The notes under the pieces were generated by a model. That model saw only the letters and a list, made by a program, of their open reading frames with translations, was not told where the DNA came from and did no database searches. The position numbers and the translations under genes are program-made. A stretch of 64,000 bases of DNA, from the NCBI GenBank assembly GCA_014905825.1, contig JACGCN010000049.1, forward strand, positions 186,001 to 250,000, read 5' to 3'. Shown piece after piece: positions 47,795 to 59,708 of the stretch (its first letter is position 1; the number at the start of each line of letters is the position of its first letter). The DNA comes from Lyophyllum atratum (taxonomy: Eukaryota > Basidiomycota > Agaricomycetes > Agaricales > Lyophyllaceae).

Positions 47795-50700
47795 ACGACG
47801 TGCTTTGCACTCGTGCCGCTCTTTTTTCCGTCTCTGTTTCATCACTATTGTATGTCTAGCCGAGATGTATGTATTCCAGAGATACCCCAACAACGTTCCT
47901 CGCGACTTGGATAGTAGTTACAAAAAGACTGTTTCCACGGCACACACGAGTAATATCTTACAGAATCGCCTAGGCATTGTAATTTGTACCTCAGGTGTCA
48001 GGAATCAGCAATTGACTGGTTCCCCCGTGTTATTTCAATATAGCACCCTCGACCATTACCTTGTACTTGTATGTGTCGACCACGCCCAGCAAACCTAGAT
48101 AACAATAGGCCTGCTGTCGAGTGCTTGGTAACCCTATGGAAACCTTGACAATCGTTTCCAGCTCATGACCGTTCGATGAAGGCATGGTATCATTAATAAG
48201 AGTCAGCAGAGGGTGGTTGCACTTGACTAGTCTTGACTATTGTGGTCTTCGGACGTCATTTCGACGCGTCGCCGTCAGCTTGAAAAGGCCTCATTTAATT
48301 AATTGACATCTATTAGATGCTCGTTCGGAGGAACGTGCAGAATTTCCTCTTGAGAAGTCATGATAATTTTCTGCTGATGAGTCTATCATGACAGCTCGGA
48401 GCGTGGATCGAGCGAGCTTATGGGGCGGAGAAACGAGACGGAAGCGTTTGGGTTTGGTGGCTCTATCAGAAGTGGGTGTCATCTGGATGCACTTCGCAGC
48501 TTCATATCACCCCCGCTCTTCGCCAACACTGGGATTCCGTACAATGCCCACCAGGAAGCCGCCCACTAAATCTCAGGTAAGCCTCCGATCCGCAGAGATA
48601 GAGAATGCTAGCGCGCAGGTAGAGCTTTATCAAGATGTAATGCTCTGTCTCGAGCCAAGGCATCAGAAGTGAGAGATCGTTGCCAATGAAAGAGCATGGA
48701 TCGTGCGAGGACAATGGTGAACGGGTGGGGGGGGGCGTTTCCGGAAACGGACACTTTTGGGATTTTTGGACGTGGAATTAGTGTAGATTTCCGGACGCAG
48801 TCTAGGCTTTGTAGACTTGGGGTGGCCCGTATCCTTTCAGGGAATCGAAGGTTAGAAACGGGCGAAAAGGCATGAACAAATGCATTTTGGACACTTAGGA
48901 TATATCCCTTCCAGACAAAAAGTGCCCGAACTTCTTGACTTGACAAAAAATGGGGGCTATCTGGAAACGGCCTCCCCGCCAATTTACTGGTGCCCCGTTG
49001 TGCATGATATAAAGCTGGATACGAGGTTTTTGGGAAATGGTGAGAGCGGAGACCTGCAAGGACGTCTTTGGGATCCTGATCGATATTGCGTTATGGGGCA
49101 CTAGAAAGGTCTTCAGTGCTGTCTTCAAAGCCTCGTTCTTCAAAGCGATATCTGACCTGCCACTGAGGATTTGTTATGCGACATGGGCGACCCAAAATCC
49201 CATCCTTCTCTATGATCAGATTCCCACCTCGTGCCAAGCGCCGCTAACACCCTCCAGGCTAAGTGCTGAGCATTTTGGTACGCTCCAGTCGACTATGCTG
49301 GGCCAAGCAGCGAATCCGGAGTTGAGTCTGGTCGATATCAATGACGATCCGTAAAAATTATAACCAGTCAGAAGGCTACTCCTGTCGAGGAGGAAAAACT
49401 TTGAAACGGTGGTGGAGTTAAGAGCCTGACAATGTAACTTGGAAAGGGGATGGCACTGTACGGCCGATTGCCGGACCGGGAGCGAGTTGGCACCTGTTTG
49501 GCGGTTGCTTCTGCCCATACTGAGCATACGTCACCACGTAGGCACCCTTCAGTTCTGGAGTCGATATACCACTTGTGACCTCAATAGCGCACCCTCCTCC
49601 CCTCACCGGTCACCTCCGGCTCCTCATCCAGTTTTATGCTCTACCATTTCCCATTGCAAGATTTCAGCATGGACAAGTCTCTTCATTGAGAATTTCAGCC
49701 TGAGTACTTGGATCCGTCAACGCTCAGCCTGTTGATGCAAACTCCGTAGATCTGATAGAACCTCTGACGCATCCCCTCCGGCCTCCGACAGCCCACGGAC
49801 CTTTTGATTAATGCGCCAGAGTGACACCTCTGGTGAAGAACGATTTATCCAGTGGTCAACGAGCGGAGAAGAACTTAAAAGACCGCTAAAGACCGACCTT
49901 CCTCCCAAAACTGGAGAACATGGAAGAGTAGGTGTAATGTATCACTCACCGATGTCGATCGCTATGGGATTTTCTCTGCAGTAATTTTCTTACAGTACCC
50001 TCTGCGGCGGCGCAGGTCACGGAACAGAATAAGGAACACGGGGCACGCACGCCTGTCGGGCTGTTCGACTTTGATTGATATGACAGAATTCACCATCATT
50101 ACACAAGTACGTCTGTCAAGGCGAGCAAACACCATTCGGCCCCGCGGAGCCATCCGACATATTTCTCATGCTCAAAACAAGGTCATGGACAAGTGACAAT
50201 GATTTGAGTATGAGCCGAATTCCAGTTCCTGTCCAGATGACCCTGAACTTGAACATGCTTATTCTCTGCGTTACCTTATGCTGAGTGTATGTATTTCTAT
50301 CGTTTGCCTCCGCTCCTCACATGAACCCTGGGCTATCGAAGTCCTGGAGAACGCCGATGACACTTGACATTAGGTTATCACCGATTTCTCCGATGTCTCT
50401 GCCACCTTAATCCAGCTCCAGCTGAAGATTTCTAGACGTTGGACTTTCCTAGAAGAGAACTGTCAGTCTTGCGTGCCCTTGGTTCATGTGCCTGGCTTGA
50501 CTTGTGCCTTTGATACCTCGAGGTGATCGCGAAAATCTTTACCGATCCGCTAAGTGTCACCCGGGCCATTTTGGCGTGCACAAGACCTAATTCACAGCCT
50601 ACGACGTGCGCATAATTTCCCATCTGCTCTCCATCTGTGATGAGTCTACACATTGATACTATGCCATGCGCTTCCCAGTGCTTTCAAATTGCTAAATGTC

Positions 50701-50850
50701 AATCAGTCGTTGGATATAGATTTGAAGCTTCCGAATACTCGACGACCGCAGAAGCACCACTTATAAACCGCATCTCATATCCTCGTGCTGACTCCGCTCC
50801 CATCCACCCACACTCTACCGCTACTCCTCACAAACGAGTAGCAGCCGACA
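47795..50850. other. 3.1-kb region without a supported gene
   Basis: Open frames are short (under 125 codons) and none carries a recognisable domain or consistent splice chain. The region includes a GGGTGGGGGGGGGC run near 48725 and AT-rich stretches near 48290-48310. It may hold a decayed gene, but I cannot show one. Confidence 0.45.
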
Positions 50851-53113
50851 ATGGCTACGATCCACCCAAAGATCGTGATCGATGACACGTTTGGTAGGGC
50901 ACTCGTATCTCCAACGATTCATTATCTGATCGGTCCGATCCGCAGGCGCATCGTTTATCGGGGTGCTTTTCACAGCCATGTGCGCAAACGAGATGATTCA
51001 GGGAGCCTGTACCTGATCTGACCCTTCGGTCCATAGGTTGTACGGAATAACAAACCTGCAGGTAGGAATATTCTTTCCGCTCCGCGACATCCGACGACCG
51101 ACCATGACCGACACTGGGATAGACATATTTTTTCTATGTGTACTACCCTAATGACCGGATAGAGAACAAACTACTGGTATGTGGTCTTACACATGAACGA
51201 CTGTCCCCTCATCATTCACAACACGGTATGTACAGGTGGCAGTTATCTGGTAAATTCTCTATATGACTGTTCTTCCTCTCCCATATATTTACGCCCCGCC
51301 TTGCATAGGGCCCTCGACACAGCACACATGGCCTTAGGTACGCGCTTGAGCTCGACGCATGCCATTCACCGATGCTTAACTGAATATTTTTAGTCTCAAT
51401 ATGCATGTACTATTATCTCGTTCGTTCCGTCTAATACTTCCACACATGGTTGATTTTTCTGACGTCTTCTTTCTAGGTATCAAACTACGCGAACCCATCA
51501 GCCCTAGCCATAGGCCACTGGTAAGGATCGTATTTCTTCAAGAAGTGACATGAATATTTACCTTCGGCTTCTCCAGGTCGCTCTTTGTACGTCGGTGTTT
51601 ATGATTGTCCCCCTTTCAGGTGCTAAATTCTCTTTAGACATCAGTCGCGATGAATGTAAGCGTATTCATAAACCTCGGTGATGTAGATGCAACAAGTTAA
51701 CGTTGCGTCAGGTCACCATTGCATTTTTAGCGCATATGTATGCATTTTTACTAATATACGAGTCTGGGATCGCTCACAGGCTCTATCAGCTTTTTCACCA
51801 TCCGAATCTACCGATGTACGTGTATTTCATTGTTCTATATTGCTTTTTCGACGACTGATGAACTACTTCTGAAGTGAGCAGCCGGAGAGTCAGATGGTGG
51901 CTGACCCCGATCATTGTGATTCACCTCCTCTTACCGTATTGATGGACATCTGACATGATGGCGTAGAGCCTACTCGTCCTTGCACATTTCTGCTTTGGCG
52001 TAGGTGTGTGATATCAATGCAAGTCTATAGCATGATATCTTACGATGCCTTCGTTCAGAAACTGTCGTGTTCCTGTAAGTAGATTCTTGGTCAAAGAGCT
52101 CGGAACCTTGCACTCACGTTTCCAACCTATAGTTTCATTAAGAAGCGATTCGACAAGCTTCCTGAATTCACGGTAAGTTTGGTCCATCGACCTGCCGTCC
52201 ATTTCGTGAATCGACGTTCACGCTACTTCTCAGCTATTCGCCGCCATGCCATTCGCTTTATTCGCCGTCTTGGCAGATATTTTTATTGCTGCAGCGCTGT
52301 GCATCTTGCTCTACGGGAGTCGGACAGGTTTCCGAAGGTGCTTGTCTATGTCACGATCCTTCTAGGCTTCTTAAACATGAAACTTTCAGGACAAACACAC
52401 TGGTTAACACCCTGATGGTTTACGCTATCAACCGCTGCGTGTTTACCTCGTGAGTACTGCTTCCTTTTTACCTTCCCAAGTCAATTGACGCGATCTTTCT
52501 AGATTCCTTGCAGTAGCAGAAGTTATCGTTGTATGTGCTGTTCCGTGTGTGTAGCTAGTCTGCCATCATTCATCGTTCCTAGTTCGCTCTCTCCCCACAC
52601 AGTCTTTGGTTCCTGGCGATAGATTTCGTCATTGGGAAACGTACGTGTTCCTGACGTAACTTCGACGCTGGCTTCTCACACCTACCTCATTCATAGTATA
52701 CGCCAACAGTCTTCTTGCAACATTAAATAGTCGACAATCGCTGCGCGCTGGTACATCGGTAAACAGTGTCCATATGTCAGATATCAACTTCGAGGAAGAA
52801 TCACGAAAGGTAGAATTCTTTTTTGATTGTTCATACTACTTGCTGATCAACGACTTATAACTACCTAGACGGACAATACGGTAAATTGTCTACCTGTAAT
52901 TTGATACCTTCGTGTATTGACCAATCTTCAGGCCCAGAAAGGCGTCGTCCTCAACCTTCGAAGCCAGGACTCCGCGACAAGTGGATCAAATGCTACACAC
53001 TCTAGCACCAGTGATTTGAAGGTGAGATCTCTCACGTACACGCTACGCCTCCAATCTGAGACTAAATTTAGAATCAGCCTCCACCAAACGACTTTCTGAA
53101 CATGACTTTGTAA
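50851..53113 (+). CDS. DUF6533/DUF6534-type seven-pass membrane protein (agaricomycete GPCR-like family)
   Basis: Large basidiomycete family with receptor-like topology and unknown ligands. ATG 50851 starts MATIHPKIVIDDTFGASFIG, then LYGITNLQTYFFYVYYPND, VAVIWALDTAHMAL, CMYYYLV, ALAIGHWSLFTSVAMN, ALSAFFTIRIYRLSSRRVRW and TPIISLLVLAHFCFG. Then follow KKRFDKLPEFT, LFAVLADIFIAAALCILLYG, TNTLVNTLMVYAINRCVFTS, LWFLAIDFVIGK and the family's closing motif YANSLLATLNSRQSLR (about 52700-52745). The hydrophilic C-terminal tail ends NDFLNMTL, TAA 53111-53113. The gene is broken into about 17 short exons, some under 30 bases, so a few borders are guesses. No disabling change was found once exons are joined. 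Confidence 0.85.
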
Positions 53114-53771
53114 AACATCTTTCGGTTTCGACGTCTTCTTCATGTCCCAAGAGGTCATGAATCTATGCATTGTCTCATTACCATCATCATACTTAACATG
53201 TATAGTGCGCAATAGAGCTGTTGATAGGGCTATCACTGATATAAAGTGACCTTGCCAGTGTGAATATTCCCCGGTGCGATTATCAAAAGAGCGTCTCTAT
53301 AATCCAGGTCTATAATCATCGACACTCGGATTACAAGAACAGACTTGGGGCCCTAAAATCAGATGCCAACCAGATTTGGCTCCGATTTACCCAACCAAAA
53401 GATGATCGGTCATGGAACCAGATAGAACCTGCGTGACGTTTGGTGAAGTTCGTGGAAATCCTTCCTCGAGCATGTAGTGTGGACACCATAATTGTTGTAT
53501 GGAAAGCGTCTGTGGTGGTAGCGTTGTTGTTTTTCCCCGCTAATAGCCGGGCCAGGATCAGCGATCAACTGAACTTGGTCTATCACTTTGACGTGTCAGC
53601 GTCTCTTTCCAGTGACCTTTAACAAGAAATCCGCGACGTCACCACTATATCATCGCCTTCTCTGCAAAGAACATATCTTCTATATAAATGGGGAGCCATG
53701 CATGATTGTATTGGGAATTCCCACATCTTCCCTCCTGAACTCAACTTCGGGATCGAACTACATTGAAGGCC
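53114..53771. other. intergenic region, promoter side of the alcohol dehydrogenase
   Basis: About 660 bases between two plus-strand genes. TATATAAA at about 53682-53689 is about 85 bases before the dehydrogenase ATG and may be its TATA box. Nothing else is seen. Confidence 0.5.
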
Positions 53772-55604
53772 ATGTCTTCGCAAACCGAGATCGAATGGAA
53801 AGGATACGCGTCAGTGTCGTTCCTCTCTGCTTTCTGATATTCTGACACCAGCTGTGCAGCGTTCACGACATAAAGCAACATGATAAGTTTGAAGTGATCA
53901 ATTTCAAACCCAAGAAGCCCGATGACTACGACATCGACGTCAAAATTGCTTACTGTGGCATTTGCGGTTCTGATGTGCGTGTGTCTCCCTTCAGAGTTTC
54001 CAGGAGGGCGTGGCTAACGCAGGTTCATTCCTCCGTAGATCCATACCATCACAGGCGGGTGGGGTCAACCGATCTTGGTATGAGCCGTTTGTGGGGTCAG
54101 GTCTAGGGATAAGCTAACAATCTAAAAGCCTCTCATTCCTGGTCACGAGATTGTCGGGCACGTAGTCCGAGTAGGACCCAAAGTTACAGAATTCAAGGTC
54201 GGGGACCGTGCTGGCGTTGGGTACGTGGACTCTCTCTGAATGCCGAAAATCTGCTGTGCTAAATCATCTACCTTCTAGAGCTCAAGTCTGTTCATGCTTT
54301 AAGTGCAAGCCGTGCAACACCGATAACGAGCAATAGTACGTCTTGCTCCACCTTCTCGGGGTCTTCAAGTCTTATCCTCGACTGCCAGTTGTATCACTGG
54401 CCGTGTCGACACGTATAACGCCAAGTATCCAAATGTATGAGTCTCTTGAAGCTTTTGCGCAACTTGTTCCAACATCTTCCGTAGGGTGACATCGCTCAGG
54501 GTGGCTATTCAACCGCTATAAGAGCACACGAACGCTTCGTTTTTCCCCTTCCTAAAGATATGCCTTTGGAGCAAATCGCCCCGATGATGTGTGCGGGCTT
54601 GACTGTATATTCTCCACTAGTTCGCAACGGGGCCGGGTAACTTTTTCACTCGACAGATCGTACCCTCAAGCTCAACGTCATATCGTAGACCAGGTGTAAT
54701 TGTTGGTGTCATGGGAGTCGGAGGCTTAGGGTGAGCACCTGCAAAACTAGCTGCTGAGCTTTCTCGGGATTCTGAGACACGCGAAGTCACCTTGCCATCC
54801 AATTCGCACGCGCTCTTGGAGCGGATAAGGTCGTCGTCTTGTCTCGCTCAGCCAACAAGGAGGTAATTCGTTGGTAATCACCACCTCCCAATATACTGAC
54901 ATCAAGTCTTTAGAAAGACGCTCGTGAACTAGGAGCCACTGACTTTGTTACAACTGGGACGCAAGGCTTCGCGAAACAATGGGAGGGAAAGATAGATCTG
55001 ATCATTGTTTGCTCATCCCTCCACACATCGTATTTCAACTCATTGAGATCGCCAGTGCACTGCTACTGTGTCTCGCGGAATTCCCCTCGCCGAACTTATT
55101 CAGACTCTTGCAGCTCATGGTCGGCTTATGATGGTCTCCCTCCCCGACGAAGATCTTCCGCCCCTGAAATCTAGTCGTAGGTTCATCATCCAGCATTCCA
55201 TGTCATCGCTCGACTCCTTGCATAGAATTGGCACCCAATGGTGCATATATCGGCGGAAGCCACATGTGCGTCACGTCCATCGCTTGTGGGTGCAGCGCAC
55301 TAATTTTATCTCGTGGACAGAGGAAGCAAAAAAGAAGCCATCGAGATGCTCGATCTCGCGTCAAAGAAGGGTGTGAAGCCCTGGGTCGAAGTGGTCCCCA
55401 GTGCGTCTTTCTGTGCTTGTGTCTCTTCATTCATTTTATACTCATCGTATTTGGTAATCGCTCAGTGAAAGATTGTGGTCAGGCGGTGAGGAATTTCGAG
55501 AAAGGCCTTGCCAGGTATAGATATGTCCTAAAGTGCGTGTCCCTTCGTTTTGTCCAACTGTCAACTTAAGTTCTTACGCGAGACCGTTCAGGGCGGACCT
55601 CTGA
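53772..55604 (+). CDS. zinc-dependent alcohol dehydrogenase, cinnamyl-alcohol/ADH6-like
   Basis: Cytosolic NADP-type medium-chain dehydrogenase that reduces aldehydes, including aromatic ones from lignin, to alcohols. ATG 53772 starts [20 protein letters not shown]. The catalytic zinc motif is [10 protein letters not shown] with GHEIVGHV. The structural zinc site is [17 protein letters not shown]. The cofactor fold is [20 protein letters not shown], followed by [20 protein letters not shown] mid-gene reading break near 55010-55075 disappears when a 49-base intron (GTTTGC...GCCAG) is removed, giving [20 protein letters not shown]. Then come [36 protein letters not shown] and the end RYRYVLKADL (TGA 55602-55604). 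About 350-360 residues, normal length, nine or so introns. All zinc ligands are present. Confidence 0.92.
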
Positions 55605-56782
55605 CCTGTGTAGTCACCGAGTACAATTACAATAGAGGTCACCGAGCTGTAAACTGTTGAAACTAGTACTAGTAGATCACGCCAATATTCTTTTCATTGC
55701 AAGAACAATAGCCCGTGAGGTCTTCTCATTATAGAATTAATACCGAGCCATCTTAGCCCTGTGTTCCCTACCCGAAGACGGGTCCTATTTTCGTCCTGTC
55801 CTGTCTATTTTTGATACAACCAAGATACAACCTCATGGTGACGGCGCCGATCGTTCTTAGCACTACAACTTTTCTATCTTTTTGAGTAACACCCTAGTTT
55901 CCCTACTGCGGATGAAAGAGAATAACAAATAATTTCACATTTAGGGCCCCTTTACCATTTTTTCGAAGGGCTAAATATTGCGGCGGCAAACCGGCATGCT
56001 CGGCACAATGTGCTTGTAGTTGTTGACCAGGCTCCTCAACTTCTGACCTCGATCGCCCCGGCGCCAAGCCTAATGCTCTTTTCACGACACAGTAAGAGCG
56101 GAAAAAAGCACCACCCGCCCTTTGGCAAGCCTGCATTTCCTCTCTCAGGCGCTGTGAACTCTCTCTGTATGGTTTGGCGTGGCATCGCAGTTGAACGTTC
56201 CGCCCATGGTTATCTCTGGCTCTCGTCTGTCCTAGTGGGAGCCTTTTTACAACATCCTCCACCTCATGCCATACACGTCTAAGCCAAACCCTCGATGCCC
56301 AAGGTCACTCACTTGAAGAACAGCATTTGCAATGTGCAATGATATGTTTACCCACGACGCCCACCCTTGTATCTTGGCACCACCTTTTACTTGGATCAGC
56401 TGGAGTTCGATGCAGTTATTTTTTGTTACCAATCTATCTATCAGACCTATTCAAGGCGTGCTGCCATCTTGCGTCCTGGATGATGGCAAAATTCGCTCAG
56501 CTGACCAGGTCCCCGATTCCGATCTTTTTTTCGAATTGTGATCGAGCGCCCCGCCCTCCGCCATTTTTGTCCACATCGGTGTGGGTCAACCTTCTTGTTT
56601 CCTCTGAGGACGGATGCGCGTCCTCACCCTAGAAAATTTCCTTTCCTTAGCTTATTTGGACATTGAATTGGTTTTCGAGGTATAAGAACTCGAAGCTTCC
56701 ACCTCCAAGTCCAGTAACTTCGTCTGATTCTCCCCACTTACAAGACACCCCACCTTCGTTCTATTTCCTCACTCCATTCATT
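55605..56782. other. intergenic region upstream of the first AA9 gene
   Basis: About 1.2 kb. Open frames on either strand (e.g. minus 55903-56262) show no domain. TATAAG at 56681-56686 lies about 100 bases before the AA9 ATG. Confidence 0.45.
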
Positions 56783-57657
56783 ATGAAATTTGGATTCTCC
56801 CTCCTCGCCCTCGCGGCCATTGCCCAAACGGCCTCTGCCCACTGTGAGTTTGCCTCCGCTACCATTCACACCCCACCCTTATTAACTTGACTTCAAAGAC
56901 ATCTTCAATACCCTGATCGCAGGCGACAAGACCTCTACCAAGGCAGTCCGCCAGCCCCAGGACAACTCGCCCATCAAGCCCGTCAGCTCGACGGACATGC
57001 GGTGCAACGTCAACCCCGGTCATGCGACCGAGACCGTCACTGTTGTTGCCGGCAGCACTATTGGCTTCAAACTCGACAGCAAGATCTACCACCAGGGCCC
57101 CGCCGCTATTTACCTCGGCAAGGCTCCCCGCACTGCTGCGACATGGGACGGCAGCGGCGCTAACTGGTTCAAGGTACTCAACTCTTTTCCCCTTTCATCG
57201 TGGCTTCTGATTTATCGTGTTTCTTTTGTAGATCGCTGAGTGGGGAGCGACCTTACACCCTTTTGGCTTCAAGAACTTGGGTATGACCGAGCTGACTACT
57301 ACCATTCCCAAGGACACGCCTTCTGGCGAGGTATGTCTTCTTTTCAATCTGACTGGTATCTCTGCTCAACTGCCCTCTCAGTACTTGGTTCGCGCTGAAC
57401 AAATCGGACTGCACGTCATCCCCGTTGAGGCGTTCATGTCGTGCGCTCAAATAAAAATCGTCAACGGCGGTTCTGGCAACCCCTCGAAGGTCTCTATTCC
57501 CGGTTATATTGAGGACGGCGGTAAGCGCGATATACCAGACTCATGTTTCCCGGAAAGCTGATCTCACGCATCCACAGACGCTAGCGTTAACGTCAACATT
57601 TACCCCCCGACACCTACCTCGTATACTAACCCCGGACCTGTGGTCTGGCGTGACTAG
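56783..57657 (+). CDS. AA9 lytic polysaccharide monooxygenase, variant active site
   Basis: Secreted copper enzyme family that oxidatively cleaves cellulose or hemicellulose. Signal peptide MKFGFSLLALAAIAQTASA, cleaved before His1 (HYIFNTLIAG after an intron). The second brace His lies in [15 protein letters not shown], and [16 protein letters not shown] follows. The third copper-side motif differs: where the other three copies read [11 protein letters not shown], this one reads VEAFMSCAQIK. The axial Tyr is thus Phe (57433-57435) and the usual Gln is Glu (57427-57429). The rest is family-like, to NPGPVVWRD, TAG 57655-57657. No cellulose-binding module. Five or so exons, about 235 residues. 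It may have changed redox or binding properties; that is inference. Confidence 0.93.
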
Positions 57658-57932
57658 GTTCGAACGTATTGACTCCACACCTTCCGGAAGTCTATTTAAT
57701 ATGCTTTCTTAATATATCATACATTGGGTCCATTCTTATAAATGTTCTGCTTCGATGCTATATAATTCTTGTGCGGACATTGACCAATGACGACCCGCAT
57801 CTACTATGACTCTCGTAGGTCTCTACTCTAGTTCTTTCGTAGAACAGCCAAGTCTGAAGTCACTGCGGCAGCCTTACAGTGATTTTCCGCTGACCTCAAG
57901 CCTGAAAACTCAATACTCAGTGCTCGTTGGCT
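57658..57932. other. 3' flank of the first AA9 gene
   Basis: AT-rich stretch expected to hold the poly(A) signal. Nothing else is seen. Confidence 0.45.
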
Positions 57933-58126
57933 CCTAGACCAGTGACTGATCCCTCAACGGATGCAAGCCTCGAGTTGAGGGACCAGGAAAACTGAGTTTA
58001 AATTGACGTATCACGCGTTATGACCAAGAAAATGATCCCGGCAACCCCGGCAACCTAAAGATGAGTATTTCCCAATTGGGATTTGGCAGAGAATTTGGAC
58101 CAACGCAAGACCAACGCGTCGCGTCG
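57933..58126 (+). repeat. left inverted arm
   Basis: Pairs with the reverse complement of 58584-58767. It starts near CTAGACCAGTGACTGA and ends in GACCAACGCGTCGCGTCG. Confidence 0.75.
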
Positions 58127-58583
58127 TTGCCCTCGACGGTGACGGCGGCCCTTCATGCTCAACGGCCATGATACCAATATGTCCGGAAGCCTTTAACAAT
58201 CCATGTTCTATCAGATGACGCACTTGTGTACTCTTTTCGAAAGATATTCCGGTGAAAAGAGTCCCTCAAAGAACTGTTGAAGATCGGCATCTTATAGACG
58301 GGTGTAGGCAAAGACTTGGCCTAGAAGATACAGGAGTTTGGCTTGCTAGTTCTGACGTAATTTGCTCCCGAGACTTCGCTTTTGCTTTCCCTCAAGATTT
58401 GCGTGGCCACCCAGAGTTTGGTTGGGAATAGAGGAATTGGGCGGTGCTTGGAAGAGAGGTTCCGCGGCCCGAACAGGTCCATCCGACTCGGAAAATCCCA
58501 TAAATCCATCTCGAGACTGAGAAGGCATGTCTTGTGAGCCAATTTCTGTGTGTAGCTGAGGCAGGAGGCAAGGAAACAAGATA

Positions 58584-58767
58584 GACGCGACGCGTCGGTC
58601 AAGATTCTCTGCGAAATCTCAATTGGGAAATACTCGTCTTTAGATTGCCGGGGTTGCCGGGATCATTTTCTTGGTCATAACGCATGATACGTCAATTTAA
58701 ACTCAGCTTAACCAGTCCCTCTACTCGAGGTTTCCTCCGTTGAGGGGCTGGTCACGAGTCTAGTTGG
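58584..58767 (-). repeat. right inverted arm
   Basis: Reverse-complement partner of 57933-58126. It starts at GACGCGACGCGTCGGTC and ends near GAGTCTAGTTGGC. Confidence 0.75.
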
Positions 58768-59650
58768 CTCCAATATTTGCAACTATTGGGCAATAGCCCG
58801 CCGTTGGGACGACTTCCGGAGTTCACCGGCTTCGACTCGTCTTTTAACACCACTCAGACGCTCAGGTTCATCGTCAATTGCTCGAACCCCTCAATCGTTA
58901 TGCACTGAAGAAGTCTGCCCAGCATACCAACACCGCTTCATGTACAAGCGCTTACACAGTATATCTCTTTGACTGTCAAATTCCGATATCGCGGCGCTGG
59001 TACTTGTGGGCTCTTTGGCGAATAACAGTACACCTCGAATCCATGATTTGGGTAAATACTCGGTATAACACAAAGAGACTGCTATTCACGTGTCCTATCA
59101 TCATCAAGTCAGTCATCGTCTATTTCGCCGCTTTTTGCTTCTCGAGCTCGTTCACCGCGTGTTTACACACTGAATCTCGGGGAAAATACTCTCCGTTGGC
59201 CTGCTCCTTTGCTTGTTCTCGGAACGTGAAACGTAATCATGCTCCCGTCCTGTATTGCTTCACCCGGGATATCCGCGCCTTCTCAGGCGTCGATCGTACG
59301 CGTATTCTGAAGATTGGACGTTCTGTTCGACGTGATACTGCTTGAACTTTTATTTCATAGTTTTTATCTGTCAGGCTGTCAGATTGGAAGGTTTCTCGTA
59401 ATCCGTAATGTACACATACTCCCGAGTTTTGGAGCGGGATAACACGCCAACCCTGGCTTGACAGGACTGTGAAATTACCCCTGGTTTCTAGCGATGATGT
59501 TCTTCTTCTGTCTTGGCTCTCCGTAACTTTCCCCGTACTGGTATCGAGGAATACTTGGTACGCTTGGTATTGTTCTGCCGATGTTCGCCATGGATCGACA
59601 GCTCTTGCTCTCGGATCGACAAATTCACGATCCTCATCCGCTTCTCATAC
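58768..59650. other. intergenic region upstream of the second AA9 gene
   Basis: About 880 bases with no supported gene; a 155-codon frame at 58878-59345 lacks a domain and is probably chance. Confidence 0.4.
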
Positions 59651-59657
59651 TATAAAA
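59651..59657 (+). promoter_or_regulatory. TATA box of the second AA9 gene
   Basis: TATAAAA 52 bases before ATG 59709. The third and fourth genes have TATAAAA-type boxes at about 61931-61938 and 63225-63236 on the minus strand, at similar distances. Confidence 0.6.
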
Positions 59658-59708
59658 GCGAGGCAAACATGTATCTGCATCTCAGCCCCGGCTACTCTTA
59701 TTCCTACC

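Larger units (their letters stand above)
57933..58767. mobile_element. 835-bp foldback/MITE-like element with ~190-bp inverted arms
   Basis: The left arm (about 57933-58126) and right arm (about 58584-58767) are inverted copies: both read GAGTTTAAATTGACGTATCA, then GTTATGACCAAGAAAATGAT, CCCGGCAACCCCGGCAA and GAGTATTTCCCAATTG in opposite directions. Similarity is roughly 85-90 percent by eye, with a small insertion in the left arm. The 457-bp core has no convincing ORF. Flanking direct repeats were not settled. It lies between the first and second AA9 genes. A foldback DNA transposon or MITE is likely; a hairpin RNA source is possible. Confidence 0.75.

Noticed and set aside
54990..55080. Apparent frameshift in the alcohol dehydrogenase
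   Set aside because: A 49-base intron with donor GTTTGC and acceptor GCCAG gives a continuous frame that matches the family (DLIICT...), so the gene is intact.
58878..59345. 155-codon plus-strand open frame upstream of the second AA9 gene
   Set aside because: No domain, no introns and unlike neighbouring codon use; probably chance.
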